DNA of 64,000 nt, taken from the NCBI GenBank assembly GCA_001724265.1, contig MEDY01000033.1, positions 1-64,000 on the forward strand. Direction: 5' to 3'. Below, piece after piece: positions 51,299 to 64,000 of this stretch (position 1 is the stretch's first letter; the number at the start of each line of letters is the position of its first letter). Source of the stretch: Rhizaria sp. SCN 62-66 (Eukaryota > Rhizaria, unplaced). The position numbers were made by a program, and so were the translations under genes. The notes under the pieces are model-generated. The model did no database searches. It had not been told where the DNA came from and saw only the letters and a program-made list of their open reading frames with translations.

Positions 51299-53454
51299 AT
51301 GCTCTCCCAGCGCCGTCCGTTCGCGTCCACGCAGCCTATGCCTGCCGCGGCCGTTGCCACCGACGATGACGCCTTATGGGGCGGCCCGCGCCGCCCGCAC
51401 GACTTTGTTGTCCTCTCCCCCGAGGCCGTGCGCCGCGCCATTGGCCTGGTCCAACTGAACAAGCTCCAGCGCTACTTCCAGATCGACTCCGCCAACGATG
51501 ACGGCATCAGCCTCAGCTGCGACGAGTTTGTTGCCGCCCTGGGCTCCGTTCTTATGTCCGCCGCTGCGCGCACGTCGACCAAGTGCCTGCGTATGGTGTT
51601 CATGCAGATCGACGCCGACGCCAACGGGTCCGTCGACTGGGCCGAGATCACCTCGTTCATGGTCGTCGACCACCGGGGCCTGGCACCGGAGCCCAGCGTG
51701 TACCTCAAGCGGCCCGTCGGCCCCACGCCCCCCGTGCCGCACAGTACGAGCAAGGCGTTTCCCGCCGCTTCGGAGTCGTCCCGCTCGTCCGCCTCGTCTG
51801 GCAGCAATGCCAGTAGCAACAAGAGCGGCAGTGGGAGTACTTCTGCCCGCTCGCGCTCGCGCTCATCGACTGCTTCTGCCGTCTACAGCGGCGATTCACA
51901 CGACGGCACCTTTGACGCAGACGCGGACGCTGACGCTGACGGCGACCATAACGACGACGACAGCAACAACAACGGCGACGGGGACGGCGACGGTGGCGGC
52001 GGCGGCGGCGGCGGCGGTGAAAGCTCTGAACGCTCAGGCTCGAGCTTAGCCGGCCGCTCCTGGTGGCGCAACCGCGGCTCCAGCTCCAGCTCCAGCTCTG
52101 GCTCCGGCTCTGGGACGCCCCCCACCGGCTCCGGCTCCGGCGGCGTCGGCATTGGCAGCGCGGTTGGCCCCCGGTCGCGCCCGCGCCGACTGCGCCACGC
52201 CCCCTCCGCGACCGCGCGCGTCAAGATGGTGACCCCGCCGGTCAACGCCACAATCAACACTCTGTCATCGCAGCACCACGTCGGCATGATTGACGCGCTG
52301 CTGACGCTGCCATCGGGACACCTGATCACGGGTGGCCGCGACGGCACCGTCCGAGTCTGGCGCCCGCCCGTGACCCCCGAGGCCGCGGCCGCGCCGCCGA
52401 CCCACATCCTCCACGTCGCGTCCGAGTCGCTGCGGTCCTCCATGCCGCTGTCGCTGCTCTCGGGCGGGCCCGCGGGCGCGCTGTCCGCCGCCCTGACCGG
52501 CGACGGCGGCTCAGGCACCGCCGCTCTCGGCGCCGGCGCCGGCGCGGGCGGCGCGGGCGCCGGGGCCGCGGCAGCGGGGCGGCGGCGGCCTGACTCGCTC
52601 GCCCTCCGCGACCCGTCCACCACGTTTCCCTCGCTGTCCACCTCTCTTTCTAGCAGCAGCAGCGGCGGCAGCGCGAACGCGTTCGGCGGCGTAGGGCGCA
52701 AGGGGTTCTACTCGCGCAGCGGCGTGGGCGCGCCGCAGAGCTACCTCGGCGGCGTTGGCCCCCGCAGTGGTGGCGTCAAGGCCGAGGCGCCCGCGCCCGG
52801 GTACCTTCCGGGCGGGCTCTCCGCCAGCGCGCTCAGCGCCGGGCTAGGCCGCAGTCTCGGCGGCAACGGCAGCGGGACTGGTACCGGCGCCGACGCCACG
52901 CCGCCGCGCGTGACGCACGTGCCCGTCGCGGGTGGCGCAGGGCACATTCTGATTACTGCGATGGCAACGCTGCCGCTGAGCAACAATCTTGTTGTGTGCT
53001 CGAGCGACTGCGTGGTCACGTTCGTCGACATCGCCACGATGAAGATCACTTCGCGCATCCGCGACTTCGGCTCCGTGCACGTGTTCACCGAGCCCATCAC
53101 CGCCGCGCTTGGCCTCGCGCTCTACGGACAGGACCTGCTGCTGCTCGGCGACGACTGCGGCCGCATCCACCTGCTCCGGTTCCACGACAAGAACTGGTTT
53201 ATCCACGACGCCACGCTCACCATCCAGGCCCGCGAGGCGGCCGCCGCGGCGCCGGCGACGTTCGAGGCCGCCGTGGCTGCGGCGTCGGCGGCCACGGGCG
53301 CCGGCGGGCTTGACGATCTCTCTGGCAACAACGGCTCCGGCGGCGGGAACAACGACGACGACGGCGGCCGGTACGATCCGTACTACAGCAACAGCGGCGG
53401 CGGCAGCGGCGGCTCGGCTATCGCGCGCTCCGGCGGCAGCGGCGGCAGCGCTGC

Positions 53455-53485
<31 letters not shown>

Positions 53486-56400
53486 GGCGGTGGCAGCATT
53501 GGCGCGGGCCCTCAGGTCACCGCTATCCCCGGCTCGATCGACTCCGCGGATGCGCCGCACGCGCCGCTGCCGCCGTCTGTGGCCGCGGTGCTGGCCGCGA
53601 GCGCCGCGATGCCGCCCGGGCCGCCGCAATGGCACGGCGTCAGCCGCTACCGCGTGCGGCTGCACTTCCCGCGCGTGCGCACGGACATGACCGCGGTCTC
53701 CACGGCCACGGCGACGGCCACTGCCAGCACGGGCGGCCCCGGCGCCGCGGCGGGCTCTGGCACGGGCGCGGGCGCGGGCGCTGGCAAGGTTGCGTCGGTC
53801 GCCACCGTGACCGACGGCTCGTTCAAGTACTTGGAGACGCAGTCCACCACCATCACGGCCACGAACAACAGCCTCAACACGAGTCTCAACGGCAGCACCG
53901 GCGCGACGAGCCGCTTCGCGCCGTTCAACTCGCGGCAGGACGAGGCGCTGTTCCGCGCCATCAGCGACCACCCGTGCGCTATCACCGACATCAAGTATTC
54001 GCCGCAGCTCGACGTCTTCGTGTCGGCTAGCGCGGACGGCACTGTGAAGCAGTTCGACATCACGCGCATTCCGTCCGTGCGTGCGGGCCCAGGCGCGTGC
54101 GTCGGCGGGGCCGGGTTCGGCGCCGTCGGCACCGCCACCTCCGCGGCGTCGGCCTCGGCCGCTGCCGCCGCTGCCGCTGCCGCCGCCGCGGTCGCCGCCG
54201 CCGCTGCCGAGACCGCTGCCGTTGCGGGGACGCTTGTCGCCAGCGCCAACGCCGCCGCCGCCGCCGCTGCTGCGAACACCGCGGCCGCCGTGGCCGCCGC
54301 GGCCGCCGCTGCCGGTGGCGGCGCCGGCGCGGGCGGGGACGACGACGGCTCCGACCCGTCGCGGCCCGTGCTGCGCGAGCCCTGCTGCGTGCGGCGCGTG
54401 TTCCTGGGTCACACGCGCGCGGTGCACACCGTGGCGCTGTCGCCGAGCATGAAAATCGCGGTCAGCGCCGGCCTGGACCGGTCCGTGTGCGTGTGGGACC
54501 TGTACAACCTGCAGGTCATCACCACGCTCACGGGCTTTCAGGCCCCGCTGGAGCTCGTGGCCGTCGACGAGCTCGCCCGCATCATCATCGCCGTCGCCGC
54601 AGACAAGGCTGTGCGCGTGTACGACATCGCGATCGGCTACGTGTGCGTGCACTCGAAGCCCGCGGCGGTCAAGTGCTTCCCGCAGGACTGCTTCTCGGCC
54701 GCCGCGTACGACAGCTATAACCGGCGCCTCGTGGCCGCGCACTCGCGCATCTGCGCCATGGAGATCGTGGTGCTTGCGACGCGGCCGCCCAAGTCGCACC
54801 GCAGTCCCGTGATCGCGGTGTGCTATAACAAACAGTTCAACCAGCTCATCACGGCCGACGAGGCCTCCGGTGTGTCGATCTGGGACATCGAGACCGGCAA
54901 GGTACTCTCACGCTTCGAGGCCAGTGTGCCGCTCGCAGCGATGTGCCTTGACTCGAACGAGCGCAGGCTGCTAATGGGCGGGCAGGACGGTTCGCTGCAG
55001 ATGTACAACTTCAGTAACGGGCAGAAGCTGACCGAGTTTACGACGGAGATCCTTGTCCATGAGGAGGAGGACTACCACGCGTCTCTCGCCTCCAGCAATA
55101 ACAACAGTAGCATGAACAACAACAGCTCAAATTCTAGTTCGACTTCTAATGCGGGTGTGCCGGCTCCCAGTAGTGGTGCGGCGGAGACTGTTAGCAGCAG
55201 CGGTGCATCGGCGACGCGGTCCAATGCGCTGATGATGCTGCAACAGCAGCAGGCCCTGCAAGACACTCTTGCTGCCAGTTCAAGTGCTAATTCGAACTCT
55301 AGCACTGCGAACTCCTCCCGCAACCCCGCTACTTTGACTGCAACCAACGCTGTAGCTCCTAGCTCAGGCTCGAACGCACACGCGGCTGCCGGCGCGACGG
55401 GGAACAACAGCAACAGTCGACGCCGCCGCCCGACGACCTCGCGCGACATCAGCGCCGTGGTGTACATCGAGTCGCCCGCACACTCGAGCACGCGCTACAA
55501 GCTGGCCATCACAACTGGCTGGGACCGGCGCGTGCACGCTTGGGCCGACCTCGGCGCCGGCGACGCGCGCCAGAGCCACGTCAAGTCTTTCCCACCGCTT
55601 GCGCGCCGCGACGTCGTGGGGCACCGAGACGACATCATCTGCCTCACGGCGACGGCCACGCCCGGCATCATCGCCACGGGCGGCGCGGACGGGCTCACGC
55701 TGCTGTGGCGCACTGACGGCGGTCATCCGCTCGCGCGCCTGCGGCCGTGGCCGCGGTTTGAGTTGCTGGTGCCGCCGCCGCTGCGGCCCGTCACGGCACT
55801 CCAGGTCGTGCCGGAGCTGGGTGTGCTCATCTCAGCCTCGGCGGACGGCTTCCTGCGCTTTTGGACGCTCAAGCGCGGCCGCCTGTTGATGGAGAAGTTC
55901 ACCCACCACGCGCACGCGCACGCCGTCACGCACTTGGGCGGCAACGGCGCGCCGACGCTGCGCACGTTTGACGGCGTGCTGTACCACGAGCCCGTGCCCG
56001 TAACCGCGATGAAGGTCTCCGTCGGCGTCGGGCTGCCGCTCGTTGCCGCGGCCCTGAAGCAGGTCGACTCGACGATCGCGGGCGCGCTCGCGGTGGCGGA
56101 CTCGAGCAGCGGCAGTCGCCGCCGGCGCCGGCAGCACGAGCGCCAGCGCCGCCAGCTGCAGGGGCTGAGCACTGACGCCACGAACGAGAGCGAGAGCAGG
56201 GAGTTCGGCGCCGGCTTCGTCACCGACAGCGATAACGATGAGGAGCACAGTGACAGCGGCGAGCAGCGCAGTGGGCACAAGCGTAGCATCACCGCGACTG
56301 AGCACAGTCTCACTGCGGACGCTTCCCCGCGCGACAGCAGCAACAGTACCACCGCTGCGCATAGCGGTAACAACGGCGATGGCGGTCTCCGTCCTCCACT

Positions 56401-59400
56401 CAAGTTCCTGCCGTTTGAGACTCTGTATCCCGACTTCGTCAACTCGTACCACGCGCACTCGCAGCTGCACTGTAACGCGGCGCAGCGCGACAGCACCAAG
56501 GCCACCGTGCTTCCCACAACCGGCTCGCTAGCTACTAGCGCTGCATCCAATGCTGCGCCTGCTACGAACGCGACCGCCAGTGTGTCTGCGCTGCCCCCGT
56601 ACAACTCGTACCTCGTGACTGGCGACGGCAGCGGTTTCATCAAGGTGTGGGACATCACGTCTTTTAACCCCGCATTCTGCTCACAGTACAGCACCGAAGT
56701 CGCGCACAAGCTCGCAACCAACGCTGCTGCCACCGCTGCTGCGGCCACTGACGCCAACGCCGCAGCTGCAACCGCCGCTGTCGCTGCTGCTGCGGCTCCA
56801 CAAGACCCTCAAGCCGCCGCCGCTGCCACCGTTGCCGCTGCCGCTGCGTCCGCCGCCGCTGCGGCCGCCGCGAGCGCCGCCGCTGCAGAGGTCACGTCCT
56901 GCCTGCCCAGCGCCCGTATGTTCCCGCAGGCGTACGCGACGTCGCGTGCGCTGTCACCGACCGCGCCCGCCGCGTTCACACGCTCTCATGGCGGCAACGG
57001 CAGCGACGCCAGTGCGAGGATGCGACCCGGAGACGAGGCGTACGCCGGCATTGGTCCGCCGCCGCGCGTGCTGACGTCCTCGATCCTGCCCAACGTCAAC
57101 GGCAACAAGGGCTTTGCTTCTGGCCACGGCAGCGGGAGCGGTGCAGGTGTATCCACGACCGGTTTGCTTGGGGCGCCGTGTCCGTTCGAAGACCCTGCTT
57201 CGCTTTCATTCCCACCCGTACGCTCGCTGTGCCGCCAAATCGCGCATTTCCGCGCGCACAGCCACCGCATCACCTCGGTGGACATTGTGCCGCACCGCGG
57301 GCTCATTGTCACCGGCTGCGTCGACGGCACCGTCCGCCTGTGGACGCTGCAGGGCCGCGCCATCGGGCTCTTCTGCGCGGACTCGGCCACCACGGTCGCG
57401 GCTGCGACGCAGGCGGCCGCGGACGTGGCGCGCGCGCAGCAGCAGCAGATGCAGCAACAGCAGCAGCAACAGCAGCAGCAGCTCGGCCCTGCAGGCAATG
57501 CTAACGGTGTCTCCAAGGGCTCCGGCTCGTCTTCCGCCGCGGGTGGCGCCGCTGCGGCCGGCAACGCCGCGAGCGCGGGCAACAGCGACACGATCGACCT
57601 CTCGGGCCAGTCGTCCTCGCTCGGCGGCGCGCGCAACGGGCTGCGGTACATCCGCACAGCGCTCCCGGCGACCGTCTTCGCGCCCTCGTCGACCGCGCCG
57701 CTGCCGCCCTCGGCCTCCGCGGCGGCCGCGTCCCCCGCCGGCCCCGCCGGCGCCGCGGGGGCCGCACTCGCGCAGCAGCTTTCCCCGTGGAGCCTGCTGC
57801 TGGGTCCCGGCTTCTCGTTCCTCGCGGGCGCGCTGGCGGGCGCGACTGTGAGCATTTCGGCGCTCAACACGGCGTCCAGCGCGGCCAACAGCAACGCCAA
57901 CGCGGCCGCTGCCGCCGCTGCAGCAGCAAACAACAAGGCCGCTGGTAGAGGCGGTGCTGGCGCGAAGACGCTCACTGCCGCCGCCGCCGCAGCCAACTCG
58001 AGCTCCAAGGCTGACTCCGCGACCGTTGCCGCGACGACCGCCGCTGTGCGCGCTGCCGTGGCGCGCTGGGGCGGCAAGTGCACCAGCTTCGGCGCTGCCG
58101 CGCTGACCGACGCGCTCGCCGCTGATGCCGCTGCCTCAGCAGCTGCGACCGCTGTCTCCACGGCGGCCGCGACCAGCGCCGGCGCCGCAGCTGCTTTTGC
58201 CTCCGCGACCACCAACACTGCCGTCGCGGCCGCCGCCTCTGCTGCGGCCGCGACGGTCCCCCTCGGCCTCGGCTCCGGCCTGTCGCTTAAGAGCGTGTCC
58301 GACATCGCATACCCGCTGCCCGCGACACTGCTCGACCTCACTGCGCGCATGCTCGCGCCTCTGGCGGCCGCGATCAATAACGCCAACAGCCGCGGCGGCA
58401 GCGCCGCGGGCTTCGCGGGCAACGACGGCGGCGAAGGCGGCGTGAACGGCAACGCGGGCGGCGCGGGCGCGGCCGGAAACGTTGAGACCCGCGCCGTCGA
58501 CGCCGCGCTGGGCTCCACCGGGCTGCTGCTGACGACCGGCATGCTCGCGGGCACGTCTATCGCCGGCGGGCTCCGCGCCGCGGCGTTGGCGCTCACGGCC
58601 GCGCGTAGCCAGGTCGCGTCCACGGTCGCCGCCGCCAGCAACGGCGCTGCGAGCGACGGCCGTCTGTCGCCGAGTCTCAGCCAGCTGCCCACCGGCCGCA
58701 ACAGTCTTAACGTCGGCAGCTCTGGCGGCAGTCTGGCGCTGCTGTCTCGCCCCGGCACGAACGCCACCAGCACCGGCTCTGCCGTCTCGCTCGCCTCGGC
58801 CGCCGCGGCGACCGCGACCGCAACGACGGCAGCCTTCGCCGCGATCGCGGGCGCCAACGCGGGCGTGCCGTGGTCCGCCCTGCTGCGCACGCTCACGCCG
58901 CTGCTCGGCATGCTCACCGTGCCCATCTCGCCCACCGCGGCCCCGCTCTCGCCCGCAGCCTTTACGCAGCGCCGCGCTCTGCTGGCGCCGCTCAGCGTTG
59001 CGTCCAAGCCCCTGCCGCTGACCGCGGCGCCCGCGCTGGCCGCGTTCGCGGCGGCGCGGCTCGGCGTGTCGACCGACGCGGGCATCATCGGCGCCAACAG
59101 CATCGCGATGATCGACCTCCTGCACGCTCAGCCGCTCGCCGCGCTGCCGCCGCCGGTCCCCGTTGCGTGCCCCGCGCACAGCGGTAACGCTTCTGCGCAT
59201 GGACTCAATAATGCCGCCGGTGGCACGGCAATCATCGGCGCGCACGCCAACTCTGCAGCTCCCGCGGGCACTGTCACAACGACTAATAGCAACGGCGTCG
59301 TTGTTGTTCAACCTGCCACATCCGCGTCCGCCTCTGCCGCTGCCGCTGCCGCTGCCTCGGCCACTGCCTCAGCGGTTCAGTCCGCGGCTGCCGCGCCGCT

Positions 59401-62400
59401 TGCCGCGGCCGCCGTGGCCACGGTTGACTTCGCCGCGTCTCTGCTTCCGTCGCTGCTTGCGCGCCCGTCCCCGGTGGCGCTGCTGGGCGGCGCAGTCCCA
59501 CTGACGACGCTGCAGGCCCACCGCCACGCTGCGCTGTGGCTGGCGCAGCAGGGCCCCGCGTGCATGCACGCGCTCGCGCACCTGTCGGCGCGTCTCGTCC
59601 GCGCGCGCAGCTACCACGTGATCGTGCACGCGCTGCGCCACGCCGACTCGCTCACCGCCGCGCTCGCGACGCTCACCGCCAGCGCCAACGCGTGCGGGCT
59701 CATCAGTCACCAGAACACGCAGCGCGGGTCGCTGGCCAGCCGCGGCGGGCTCGGCGGCCACACGCGTGTCGCGTCGCTCATGCAGTCGCCCTTCAACGGT
59801 GTCGGCGGCGCCTTCGGTGCCTTCGGTGGCGCCGCGAATGGCGGTGGTGCCACCGCGCGCGGCCGCGCCAGTGGCAGCGCTGCTAGCGCCAACGGCTTCG
59901 GCCTGCTGTCGGAGAACCTGCAGCAGTCCGAGGGCGGCTACTCGATCTCGATGTTCGAGCAGCAAGCGCTCGACGCACTTGGCCTCACCGCACTACTACG
60001 TGAGAATGCGAACAGCGGCGCCGGCGGCATTGCCGGCGACAGCGGCGATGGCATCCCCGGCAGCAGCGGCAGCGGCCTCAGCGGGGGCAGCGGCGGCGGC
60101 AGCGGGGGCGCTGTCGGCGTCGGCGGCCTGTTCAGCGCGGGCGCTAGAGGCACTGTCGCGGGGCTCGGCCTGCCGTGGCTCGCACCCATGTCGCCCACCG
60201 CCGCCACCGCCGCTGTCGCGACTGCCAATATCCCTGCTGCGGCGCTCAACGCGCCCGCGTCACCGGTTTCTGTGGCATCGGGCGTTGCGTTCAAGCCCGT
60301 GGTTGCTTCAAAGAACAATAATAACAGCTCCACAAGCAGCAAGGTTAACAACAGCAGTGATTATGCGGGCGCAAATATCGGCGGTATCGACGCTTTCCGC
60401 ATGTTCCTGACGCTGTTCTCCGCCATGAACAACGCGAACTCCGCGAGCGGTGGCAACAGCAGCGGCGGCAACGGCAGCGCTAGCGCCGGTTCGACGAACA
60501 TCGTGCCGTACACCAGCAACGGCAACAACGCCGGTCTCGCCACTGCCTCCGCCGGCCTGTCGTCCTCCTTGCCCGTCACCATGACCGCGGCGGGCGCGAC
60601 GACGGCGGCCTCTGCGATGCTACTTGCGCTCGCGCTCGCGCTCCGGTCCGCGCAGTCCGGTGCCGACGGCGTCTTCTACAACGCCCCCGTGGTCTCGCTC
60701 GCGCTGGCGACGGGCTTCCACGAGTCTCCTGACCTTGGCCGCCACAGCAACGCGCTCGCCGCCACGGCCTCTGCCGCCGCAACTGCCGCTGCCACGGCGA
60801 GCGACCGTGGCTTGGGCGCTGAGACAACGCTCGACGCCGCCGCGGCCGCCGCAAACGCTGCTGCAACCGCCGCCGCGACCGTCGCAGCTGCCTCTGCGGC
60901 TGCGAACAGCAGTGTTGGCGGTGCCGCGTCGTTCGCCCTCGGCGGCGGGTCTGGCGCGGGTGCCGCTGGCGGCGTCAACAGCTCTGTGGCTGCAGGCAGC
61001 GCCAACGCGGGCGGCGACTGGAACCTCAACGACCCGCAGACGTGGGCCGAGCCCGTGACTGTGCCGACCGGCTACGGCAGCGTGCTGCTGCCTCACTACC
61101 CCGCGCTGCCCCGGCGCAAGAAGCGCAGCGGTGGGCGCGGTGCGCGTGGCCGCAAGGACGACGTGGGCACCAGCGCGAACGGCAATGCCGCAGCAGCTCG
61201 CTCCGGTACCGCGGACTCGAGCTCTGCCAGCGGTTCTGCCGTTGTTGTGAGCGCTGATGCCGGCAAGACTGCCGGTGCAGCGCCCACAGTCACTGCTACG
61301 AGCAGCGCCACAACTGCTGCTGGTCTCAGCTCGGCGAGCGCCGGGGGCGCCAACGCTAGCGCTGCCGGTGCTGCCGGTGCTGCCGCTGGTGCCGCTGGTG
61401 GCGCTGCGAACAACCCGTACACGAAGGCCCGCGTGCGCGTGCGTTGCCCCGCGCTGCCATCGCGCCGCCGCGTCGGCCGTCTGGTGCCGATGACCCTCGC
61501 CTCGGCGCGCGCGACGCCGCACGTGACTATGACAGCGTCAGCGACGCTTCCGCTGTTCTCGCCGTCCACGCCCGCGAGTTCAGGCGTGAACGCCGGCGGT
61601 GCCGGCAATGCCGGTGCTGCCGGCAACAACAACGCGAGTGATGACGCTAACGCGATTTCACCTGGCACGCAAACGCGCTCGCTTCCCAACTCGATCAGCA
61701 ACAGTAGCAGCAACAGCAACGCGAACGGTTTGTCCGCATCGAGCAGTGCCGTCGTCGTGGGCGGCAGCGCTGTGCCCTCGCGGCTGCTGCTGCCATCGCC
61801 GTGGTGGTATGCCGGCAAGCCTCTTGTCACGTGCTTCACGTACACACTCACGCCGTACAACTACTACGCCCGCGCCAACGGCTACAGTGGCGGCAACGCA
61901 TCTAGCTTTGCCGGCAGTGCGAACTCCCGGTCTGCAGGGCTCGCTCTGATGTCGCGCCCGCTGCCTCCCATCCCGACTGCGACTGCCGCGCTCAGCGCCC
62001 TCACGCTAACTGTCGTTAACGGGAGCGCAACCAATGACGATGTGAGACTCAACCCGGCGACGGTTGCGCGTGTGCGCCGTGCGAGCCAGGCCGCTGTGCT
62101 CACGGATGCACTCTCGCAGACGCTGTCCCGGAGGCAGAGCACCGTCACCGTTGACGGTAGCAACAGCAACAGTGTGAGTGACGCTGCGGCTACGAGTGCT
62201 GCCACGGTCGCGACGCCGGCTGCCTTCGCCGCTGTCAAGCGGAGTGTTGGCCCTACGAACAACACTCTCAGCAATGGCAGTGGACACAGCTTCAGCTCGA
62301 GCGTGCTTCCCGCGGCCGCCGTCGCCGCCATGACTGCATACGGCGTCACCGTCCCCGTCCCACTTTTCTCCTCGTCCTCCACCTCGACCGTACAGCAGGC

Positions 62401-64000
62401 CCGCGCCCAGTCGCAGGCGCAGCAGCAGGACTGCGCCAGCGCCAGCAGCAACGACCCCGTCGCGCTGTTGACTGCGATCCTGCACGCCGGCGACGGCGAC
62501 GGCACGCTGCCCGGCGACGGCGGCGCCGCCACGGGCATTTACACTGGCCGGCGCTCGATCCACGTCGACGAGCTGCTGCTGCAGCGGCTGCACTTCCGCG
62601 CCGCGCGTGCCACGGCGCGGCTGCAGCTCACGCATGAGCACGCGCAGCGTGAGCAGCAGCAGCAACAGCAGTACCGCACGCTTGCGGCAGCGGGCGGCGG
62701 CGCGGGCGTGCCGCGCGGCGCCGCGGCTGCTGCGGCCGCGGCTGCCGCGGCGTCAGCCACGAGCGGGCGGCGCGGCAGTGCGGCGGGCGCGACCAAGCGC
62801 GCTGCCGCGCTGCAAAAGGGTGCGAACTCTGCTGCGGGCGCTGCAAGTGCTGGTGGTGGTAAGTGGGGTTCTGGCTCTGGCGCTGGTGCGGATGCTGACG
62901 GGGACGACAATGAGGAGGACGATGAGGAGGACGACGCCGACGGCGATGAGGACGGTGAGGACAATGCTGATGGTGACGACATCTGCAGCTACGGTGCCGA
63001 CGACGATGAGAATGACGAGGACGGCGGTGAGGACTCTGACAGCGATGAACTGTTTGACTGCGACAACGATGCGTTCTTGTCGTTCCTCTCTCAACCCCCC
63101 TTTGCGAACAATACCCCCAGCGTCAACACTACTGCTAAGAACGTCAACTTTAACGTCGGCGACAACTCTTGCTCGACTGTGCCTGAGCCCACGATGCCCA
63201 ACACCGTTGTGTTTTCCGTCGCCGGCTCCGGCACGGGTTCGCTGCCCCCCGCCGCTACCGCCGCGAGCGCCGCCGCCACCGGCACCATGCCGGCCGCGGG
63301 CGGGTTTGCCCGGCCGCACCACCTGTCTTTCGTGCGCTCCGTGCCGCTGCTGGAGGACGAGGAGGCCCGCGCGCTCGTGACGGAACAGTTCCTTGTCGGC
63401 ATCCAGCTCTTCGAGGCGCGCATGCTTGCCCTCTCCGACAGCGGTGTTAGCGCGAGCGGCAGCAAGGCGCTGGTGCTGGCCAATGCTTCTGCCGCTGCTG
63501 GCGGGAGCTCGGTTGCAGCGACTGTGAGCAGCGCAATTGCTGCTTACACTCCCTCTGCCACCAACAGCACAAATGGGAGCGCAAACGCAGGTAACAGTGG
63601 CGCCAACTCTGCCTCAGCTGCGACTGCGCTCAACAACGCACCAGCGACTGTGAATGTGACAGCTCTGCATGCGATGCTGCGCTCTCTTGTCCGCGACCTG
63701 GTTCAAACCGACCAAGGTGCCTACTTGGCTAAGCAGCTCATTGCCGCCTTTGCCGCAGCTCTTGCGCGCACAATGCTCGTGGCTCAGGCTACGGCAGTCT
63801 CGAACACCATCACGGCGCTTCAGCAGCAGCAACAGCAGCAGCAGTCGCAGCAGCAGCAAGCCTTGGTGAGCTTCGGCAGCATTTACTCTGCTGCTGCCTT
63901 TGCAGTCTCGACTCTCACCGCTCCTTCGTCTGCCATCAATCCTCTGTTGCTCCCCACTGCAAACACGGCCAATACCAGCAGCGCCGCCATGCACAGCAAC
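51299..64000 (+). CDS. EF-hand plus WD40 protein of the WDR49/CFAP337 family, 3' end beyond the window
   Basis: The family is axonemal (CFAP337 is the human WDR49 name). The frame is open from ATG 51299 to the window end, 4234 codons with no stop and no visible intron. An EF-hand pair at about 60-125 includes the canonical loop DADANGSVDWAE. WD40 repeats run from about 325 to 2030, with family-typical blocks: LITGGRDGTVRVW, LLLLGDDCGRIHLLRF, VFLGHTRAVHTVALSPSMK, HRSPVIAVCYNKQFNQLITA, GGQDGSLQMYNFSNGQ, LAITTGWDRRVHAW, VGHRDDIICLTA, and a final VTGCVDGTVRLW. Beyond about 2050 no further WD repeats are visible: the remaining 2200 residues are Ala/Ser/Gly/Asn-rich with Gln runs and an acidic patch (coding 62895-63080). 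Human relatives are roughly 700-1100 residues, so this is several-fold longer. Start is the first ATG after upstream in-frame stops. Confidence 0.85.
57437..57483 (+). repeat. CAG/CAA tract encoding Gln run after the last WD repeat
   Basis: A nearly pure CAG/CAA run with one ATG interruption, encoding about 15 Gln. It lies just past the last recognisable WD repeat, where the low-complexity tail begins. A second Gln run occurs at 63823-63861. Confidence 0.75.

Noticed and set aside
52844-54799. 651-codon open frame on the minus strand
   Set aside because: Antisense shadow of the WD40 gene. GC-rich codons leave few stops on the opposite strand; the translation is Arg/Gly/His-rich with no domain.
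56986-59103. 705-codon open frame on the minus strand
   Set aside because: Antisense shadow of the low-complexity part of the WD40 gene; the Ala/Pro-rich translation mirrors GC-rich repeats.

Overview
This is nuclear DNA from a eukaryote, most likely a single-celled flagellate that I cannot place taxonomically. Coding sequence is very GC-rich with strong G/C third positions, and intergenic DNA is AT-rich. Introns are few and short (about 50 to 350 nt). Recognisable protein families sit inside very long proteins padded with Ala, Ser, Gly, Thr and Gln tracts. Nothing looks bacterial, organellar, viral or transposon-derived.

Layout: (1) 1-515, minus: 5' end of calmodulin. (2) 1002-11284, minus: giant SMPD4-like (neutral sphingomyelinase 3) tail-anchored protein, two exons. 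(3) 11733-21665, minus: giant CEP162 homologue. (4) 22189-24963, plus: CFAP99, head to head with CEP162. (5) 25283-34084, minus: nuclear-type protein with a C-terminal CW zinc finger and RG tracts. (6) 35179-36721, plus: mitochondrial-type Glu/Leu/Phe/Val dehydrogenase, two exons. (7) 37103-44005, minus: BAR-like plus formin (FH2) protein. (8) 44531-45102, plus: small unrecognised two-exon gene with weaker coding bias. (9) 46257-48932, plus: PX-C2-SH3 protein, two exons. (10) 49954-50765, minus: glucosamine-6-phosphate N-acetyltransferase, two exons. (11) 51299 to the window end, plus: EF-hand plus WD40 protein of the WDR49/CFAP337 type, at least 4234 codons and still open.

Three genes (CEP162, CFAP99, WDR49/CFAP337) belong to families tied to centrioles and motile cilia, and calmodulin is a common axonemal partner. 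The organism is therefore almost certainly ciliated. The other genes cover membrane lipid metabolism or nuclear envelope, endosomal phosphoinositide binding, actin assembly, amino-acid oxidation and UDP-GlcNAc synthesis.

The most interesting signal concerns the code. Two genes (the dehydrogenase and the formin) are each interrupted by one in-frame TAG, with coding potential continuing in the same frame on both sides. None of the eight well-defined gene ends uses TAG; six use TAA and two use TGA. This suggests UAG is a rare sense codon here, although pseudogenisation, programmed readthrough or sequence error remain possible. Other points of note are intron donors that mostly begin GTAC, a probable BAR-formin fusion, and a dehydrogenase whose GGGK catalytic lysine is replaced by glycine.
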